A stretch of DNA of 64,000 nucleotides from Penelope pileata (taxonomy: Eukaryota; Chordata; Aves; Galliformes; Cracidae), in the NCBI GenBank assembly GCA_013396635.1, contig WBMW01000162.1, positions 470,903 to 534,902 on the forward strand, read 5' to 3'. Shown one piece after another: positions 58,548 through 64,000 of this stretch (positions are counted from its first letter, which is position 1; every line of letters begins with the position of its first letter). Below the pieces are notes generated by a model. It saw only the letters and a list, made by a program, of their open reading frames with translations. It was not told the DNA's origin and searched no databases. The position numbers were made by a program, and so were the translations under genes.

Positions 58548-61500
58548 GCCCACAGGCTTCTCAGTTGGCTTTGGAAATGTTGACCCTGGTGGAAAGCTTT
58601 AGGCATCCAAGTATGGAGATGCTGCCTGGAGATCTTGTACGTCCTTGCATTGCTCAAGCCATTGGGAGGCATGCAAGCTCAACACTGCTGCAAGGGAATA
58701 GAATTTAGGTGTTGGTTTGTCATCACAAATCAATGTGGAAGTGGCTAACTACTCCTTTGGAGCAGAGAGCCAAATCTTGACACGGCTGACAGCGCTGAGC
58801 CACGCATGGTATTCCTGGACTCCAAGTGAAGGAGGACTTCAAGGAAGAGTTTACAGAGTTTCCCTGTGTCAGGATCTCCTAGTGACTGGGGGATGCTTGC
58901 CTTGGTATTCCTTGCTGGGTGCCCTCCTCATAGAGCTGGATTTGAGTACACCCAGCTGCCTGCACAGCACCTGTTATTTACCCCCTGTTTAGGGAAAGAA
59001 ACATGGGATGGGGGAGCTAGAGAATGGAGAGAATCTGAGCGCCGACTCTTTCAGACACTTGAGAAGAACGGGATGAAGCACAGGATGGAGGACACTGGGG
59101 GAGACCTGACATAGGCACACGGCTGCACTGCCTCACGTTGGAACCCACCAGCCCTAATAAAAGGGCACTACAACTCTCACACCCCAATGACTTTTAAAGC
59201 CACACCACAGTGCAGGGCACTTGAACCAGCTTTATCATTTGCTCTCTTCCCACACTGAGATAACAACACCACCACAAACTGCAGCACAAGCTGCCCCAAC
59301 CACACACCCACCCTCAGTCCCACTCCCTCCCCCCCTCCCAGTTTTATACCACAGGAATAAGAATGGGAGGTGGGAGCTGAGCAGGAATCAAAGCGACCTT
59401 ATCACTTACATGTATCATTTGGAATTTGATAAAGAGAAAGCTGAATAATTTCCCACAACCTGAGGGCAGTGCTACCCTTCATCCTGACTTGTTCTGCTAT
59501 TTACAAAAAACTGCATAATTGCCAGAGCAAATGCCACGTCACAGCCTGCACCTGCTGTAAGTAAGATAGAGAGCATGTTTCTGAAAGTAATAATTAAATA
59601 AACCCATCCATCAATCAACCTCATGTAGTTTTGTAGCTCCTGTGTGCTTTAAAAGGAGCAAAACAATGTATTTGTGCAATGAGCTTTTCCCCCACAATTT
59701 TAATGGCAATTATTGCATGTAAACTAGCTTTTGTAGGAGCTGTGAAGCAGATGGATGTGGTGTGAAAAAAACCCAGGCAAATACACCCACTGGAAAATCA
59801 AAAAGATAAAAATGCAAAGTCACTGCGTGTGTAGTTGCCTGTATGCTATGAAATGGTTCTTTTTAGCCTCTGCATCTGAATATTCCCAATGGAAATGTTA
59901 TTATAAAAGACAACAGGTTGTTCCAGCAGAACTGATCAAAAAGTGTGATTGCATTTTCAGGCATGGTCCCATGATGGGACTGACAATCCTGAGCTAAAGA
60001 ATTATTTTTGCCCAGCAGCTATCTCTCTAGTTGAAGAGCCATCCAGGAAGAGACGAAAGTGCTTGAAATCCTGGGAAGCAGTGAGAGGGTATGGACGTGA
60101 GGAGAGGAGTGACTGCAGGGAAGCATCTTCTGTTCTGCTTTTGTTTCTCCTTTGAGGTTGCTAATACTGCTGCCAGACCTGGCAAGCACAGTGTCCCTTC
60201 CATACTGCATTCAGAGAGAGGATTCAGGCTCTCTCTGGGGCTGTAGAAGGTTTATGACGCAAAAATCCATCCTAGCCCACGTCAAGGGTACAGATGGGTG
60301 ATGGACCCTTATTGTAGATGGTACAAAGATGATACAAAGATAATACAAACACTTGATGCCTGGGCTCAGACACCTAGACATTCCCCACATCTGTCCATAT
60401 CCCTCTTTCCACATCTCTCACAACCTATTTTCCTCTCTACTAAACTGGCCTCTGTGTATATATGTTCCCTTTATGTTGTACCTTAGCATAAAATCAGGAT
60501 GAGCAACTGGACGGGACGTTTATTCCATGTCACAACTGGGGAGGGCCACATGTCATTGCATCTCCTCTGCCACTGGACAAATTCACAGCACTAAGTCATG
60601 CCACATGACAGTTTTGGAAGGTTGTATGCAAGTTAGAAGGCTCTACTTTCCATTAAGGATTTGTTGACAAAAGAATCTGTTGGCAATCAATAGATTAATA
60701 GATGTTTCTGCAAACAGGCTCATGAATTCTATCAGAGTTGAGCAAGGAAATGATCCCAGTTCATGACCCCATTGAGCACTTCAGTCTGAGGCTTACAATT
60801 CTTTTTTTCCCAACTTGTCATGCTTAAAATTTTACTAAAGTGGTCCAGCCTCTGCCCAGTGTATTTAAAACAGTTGCCAATATTGTTTTAATTCATTACC
60901 TCCAGAGACCTCTCAGAAGCAGCTCTTTCCACTTTGGAAACGTTTGCTTACAGCCAGAAAATACCCAAATCAATGCTAATGACAGCTTTTACTCCCATTT
61001 AAGACTTTATAAAGTACTGAAGGATCCATTCTTGGAACACAGTGTAACCAAGAAGCACGTGTGAAAAGGCACCACGTCCTAAACAGGAGGCAACAGAAAT
61101 GTTTCAAGAAGAAAATCTCAACAGATTACTCCTACAGGCAAACAGAGCTCAAGAAATACCCTGCATAATCACCTCTTCAGACAGCAGGGAAATGACTTCT
61201 AGGAAGGATTTACTTCCTTCCTTTTTCAGCATCCTAGATATTAGGAAACTCTTCCTGTGATTTGCAGCAGTTCCTTCTTAAAGAGTAATCTATTGACATT
61301 CCTAAGAGAGAAAGCTTTTAATTCACAAAATATTATTCATCAAAACGCTACAAAAATGGCAGTTTTATTCTGATCCTAATCTATAAAGCTTTTTGTCTAT
61401 CTTTAAAGCTATGGTTATCTTGAAGTGCTTAGTCTCATATTCATTGCTTTTATAATTGGACAACATAGAACAATGGGAGATTTACTAGTTTATTAAGAAC

Positions 61501-62417
61501 CAAAATGAATGTAATCCAATATCACCCTTTGTTGAAAGCCACCTACAAAAGAATTGCATGAGGATGTGAAATGAATAATCTTTCTGGGTTTTCTCCTCTT
61601 GAAATCACTATAGTGCCTTTCCAGAGCATAATAAATGGCGATATGTTATGGAAAATTACTACAAGTCTTACCAGGTTATCAAGTTCAGTAGATTTTTGGG
61701 AAATGGTGCAGCTTGTTTCTGATTAATGTTTCCACAGAGGAATGATCTTGATGGCCTAGGATTAAAAAAGAAAGACTTGAAACCAACAGCCTAGTTCCTG
61801 TTCTGCAGATAACAATGTGGTCATTCAACCTAAACTCCACTGGCTTTTTCTCATCATTAAAGATGGGCCTGTGCATGGAACAACTCAACCAGTGAGAAAC
61901 TAAAAATTATACTACAAAAAGTAGGAAAATTCAGCACTAGGAAGAGAAACTGGAAAGAATTAACTCACGAAAATCTAAATCATCATTTGTATGATTATCA
62001 GTCCTTTGAAGATCTACTGAACACTCAATACTGGGCTGGAGTGAAATCTTCAAGGATAGGAGTGCTGACAAAATGTGAATGGTGTGTCCGAGCCAAAGGG
62101 ATTTTGGCGCCTTCTTGTCATTGGCTGAACTAATTTTTCAAGTCCTGCATCCTGTGTAGGTTGGGATGAAAGTGGAACAGGTTGAAAAAAAAAAAACACT
62201 CAGAAATTCTGTTTTGGGTGAAAATGTGCTTTTTTTCTATGGTGGGCTCAGAAGGTGTCCTTCACTTCTTCACCACCTTGGCCCCTGGAATCCTGCTACA
62301 AATCAGAGGACCAGCTGTCTGTCACAATGCCCTACCACTGTTCAGCTTCCACATTAATTACAACATTTTCCTTTTCTGGCCCTGAAAGTTCTTTTACAAA
62401 GATAGGAAACGTCACTG
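58548..62417. other. Single-copy DNA, no gene recognised
   Basis: A CA/CCT-rich low-complexity patch lies at about 59268-59340. No gene, RNA or transposon is recognised. Frames are short and lack domains. Confidence 0.5.
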
Positions 62418-62500
62418 TGCTCATTTTACGGTCAGAGAAACTGAGGCAAAAAGGAAAAAAAATTACTTGCCCTAGTAAACCAGACCCTGAGACCAGATCA
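62418..62500 (+). mobile_element. MIR-type CORE-SINE fragment
   Basis: GCTCATTTTACGGTCAGAGA, then AACTGAGGCAAAAAGG and TTACTTGCCCTAGTAAACCAG follow the MIR core order (CATTTTACAGATGAGAAACTGAGGC, then ACTTGCCCAAGG). It is short and diverged, with an A-rich insertion in the middle (about 62449-62462). The evidence is good for the core, but the ends cannot be placed. Confidence 0.65.
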
Positions 62501-62757
62501 ATACAAACTATTAGGAATCACTGCTGCCTGATGGAAGGGAAGGGCTGTTCTATGAGACAGGCAGTCACCAAGCACACAGATCAACCTTTGGGTTTGGGTT
62601 TGGTGGATGTGGTTTTTCTCCAGCTGTAAATCTGTCCTGCACGCTGTGGTCAGTGCCTGGTCACACAGCTGAACTGTCACACGTCTGGGAGATGTTTTTC
62701 CCTGAGAAATCAATAGCAAAACAGTGCTTGATTTCACTGAGAAACTTTTTGGACTGC

Positions 62758-62981
62758 TTAGTCAGGTTGGATATTAGGAAAAATTTCTTCTGAGAAAGAG
62801 CAGTCAGGCACTGGCACAGCTGCCCAGGGAGTAGGGCAGTCACCATCCCTGAGAGTGTTCAAGAAATGTAGAGGTGTGGCACTGAGGGACATGGCTCAGT
62901 GGGCATGGTGGGGATGAGTCAATGGTTGGACTTGATGATCTTAGTGGTCTTTTCCAACATTAATGATTCTATGATTTCTGC
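62758..62981 (+). mobile_element. CR1 retrotransposon 3' end, plus orientation
   Basis: Blocks in sense order are CAGGTTGGATATTAGGAAAA, CTGCCCAGGGAGTAGG, GTCACCATCCCTGAGAGTGT, GTGGCACTGAGGGACATGGC, GTTGGACTTGATGATCTTAG, TGGTCTTTTCCAACATTAAT and GATTCTATGAT. This is the last about 220 bp of CR1, 5'-truncated at about 62758, with the terminal octamers reduced to about one and a half units. No coding capacity. Confidence 0.96.
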
Positions 62982-64000
62982 ATTTAAAGAAATAATCTTC
63001 TTTAGTAAAACTCTGCTTCCTATCCAGAACAAAACCAAGATCAGCTGGCAGAACCATCCAGGCACATTTGCTGTGGCTTTATTCTGAGTAGGGATGACCA
63101 TCTCCCTGCTACATCTACCGTGCTTACCCTGTAACTTCTGGGCTTTATAGCAATGCAAGTAATAAATACATCAGGCTACTTAGATCATAAGGGATCTCCA
63201 CGCGTTTCTACCTTGCAGAGAATCTGATCTCTCCTAAAATGCACCTCAAAGGGTGCAGCACTTCAAGATCCCTCAGGCAGACCGTCCCTAAGATCATTTA
63301 TGAAGTTAAACATTTCTCATTGGCTTAAAGAATAAATAAACACTGTCAATTTCCCTGCATTATTGCAGCTGATGGCAGGGCAGGACATCAATTGTTTCTT
63401 TCCTTGCGACTTGAGTGCTCCTCTACTTTTCCCCATAGATGCTTTCTTATAAAGAGTAAAAAAAAATGTAATGAATAAATTGAAAAAAAAAATGCTTGTA
63501 GACCCAAAAGAAAGAATGCATCTATTATAAAATAAAATCTCTTTTAGCAGCTATTAGAATGCATTAAAAATATTCACAGGACTCTCCCCTCCAGTTATGT
63601 TGCAAAAGCCATGCAAATAATAATTGTGGCTAAGTGCACTACAGTGACAGTCAATATTGTACTTCCCAAGCTAGTACTCATTATTCTTTATGGAACTCAT
63701 GCATTTTGTGAAAGATCAAAAGATTTACATATCATATGGAGTGCTTTAGGGAGTGACTTGCTGTGCACTTTAAATGCACAATGTTCCACAGTCATTTAAA
63801 TACAGATTTCATTTCTCTCTTCTGTGCGATATTAAATTTGAAAAAAAGAGAGAGAGAGAGACGAAATCGACTTGGGCACCTTTGTTCACATCATGAAATA
63901 CAATTTTAATTTGGTTCCGATATAGAAGTTTAATATTTTTATGGGATGTTATTGAATAATCTGCTAGGCTCAGCACTGCCCTTTGCGCAGGAAGGAGATG
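62982..64000. other. Single-copy AT-rich DNA to the window end
   Basis: No gene or element is recognised. An (AG) run preceded by A7 lies at about 63841-63861. The sequence after it (CGAAATCGACTTGGGCACC, then very AT-rich DNA) has two isolated CpGs, but this alone is not enough to call a regulatory element. Confidence 0.5.

Noticed and set aside
1..64000. Bacterial features such as operons, CRISPR arrays, riboswitches or phage modules
   Set aside because: CR1 and MIR elements, low CpG, long homopolymer runs and the absence of long frames show vertebrate nuclear DNA.
1..64000. Endogenous retrovirus or LTR element
   Set aside because: I saw no paired LTRs, primer-binding site, or gag/pol/env-like frames. 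A solo, diverged LTR could be missed by eye.

Overview
The window looks like avian nuclear DNA, most likely galliform. The main evidence is five CR1 retrotransposon fragments, including 3' ends with the ATTCTATG-type terminal octamers and the reverse-transcriptase motif FADDTKL. All are 5'-truncated or internally broken, as is usual for CR1 in birds. Overall the DNA is AT-rich, repeat-poor and low in CpG, like a gene-poor part of a macrochromosome or a very long intron. The species and the locus cannot be named from the sequence alone.

I find no protein-coding gene, rRNA, tRNA, CRISPR array or provirus. Open frames are almost all 60-130 codons and occur on both strands at the density expected by chance. 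The two longest, about 222 codons at 41.8-42.5 kb and 167 codons at 39.3-39.8 kb, show no family I recognise. The first owes its length to a GC-rich patch. The evidence does not separate an intergenic desert from the inside of a large intron.

Layout. 1-1344: a two-copy direct repeat, period 791 bp, about 98% identical, with a single N between the copies. 1.3-41 kb: mostly single-copy AT-rich DNA with small tandem repeats (17-mer at 7.0 kb, 24-mer at 14.5 kb, 34-mer at 22.4 kb, 74-mer at 35.3 kb), CR1 pieces at 22.8, 29.6 and 35.7 kb, and a 71-bp duplication with a second single N at 38.4 kb. 41.2-44.5 kb: the most distinctive block. It has a nearly full-length ancient CORE-SINE of the MIR type, then a CpG-dense patch (41.98-42.37 kb), then a stretch with more CpG than its surroundings. 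45-64 kb: single-copy DNA with a CR1 at 49.7 kb, a second short CpG-dense patch at 50.5-50.7 kb, a 15-copy GGAT microsatellite at 55.1 kb, and a MIR-like fragment plus a CR1 3' end at 62.4-63.0 kb.

No genes can be seen working together. If the window has a function, it is more likely regulatory. The best candidates are the two CpG-dense patches and several short stretches with paired transcription-factor-like motifs (facing GATA motifs at 11.0 kb, three TGATTA motifs at 20.4 kb, facing TAATCC motifs at 46.1 kb). These are inferences from motifs and composition; alignment to other birds would decide them. I found no convincing evidence for a new biological system. The oddest directly visible feature is that both ambiguous bases (N) lie inside local duplications, which suggests assembly or haplotype artefacts.
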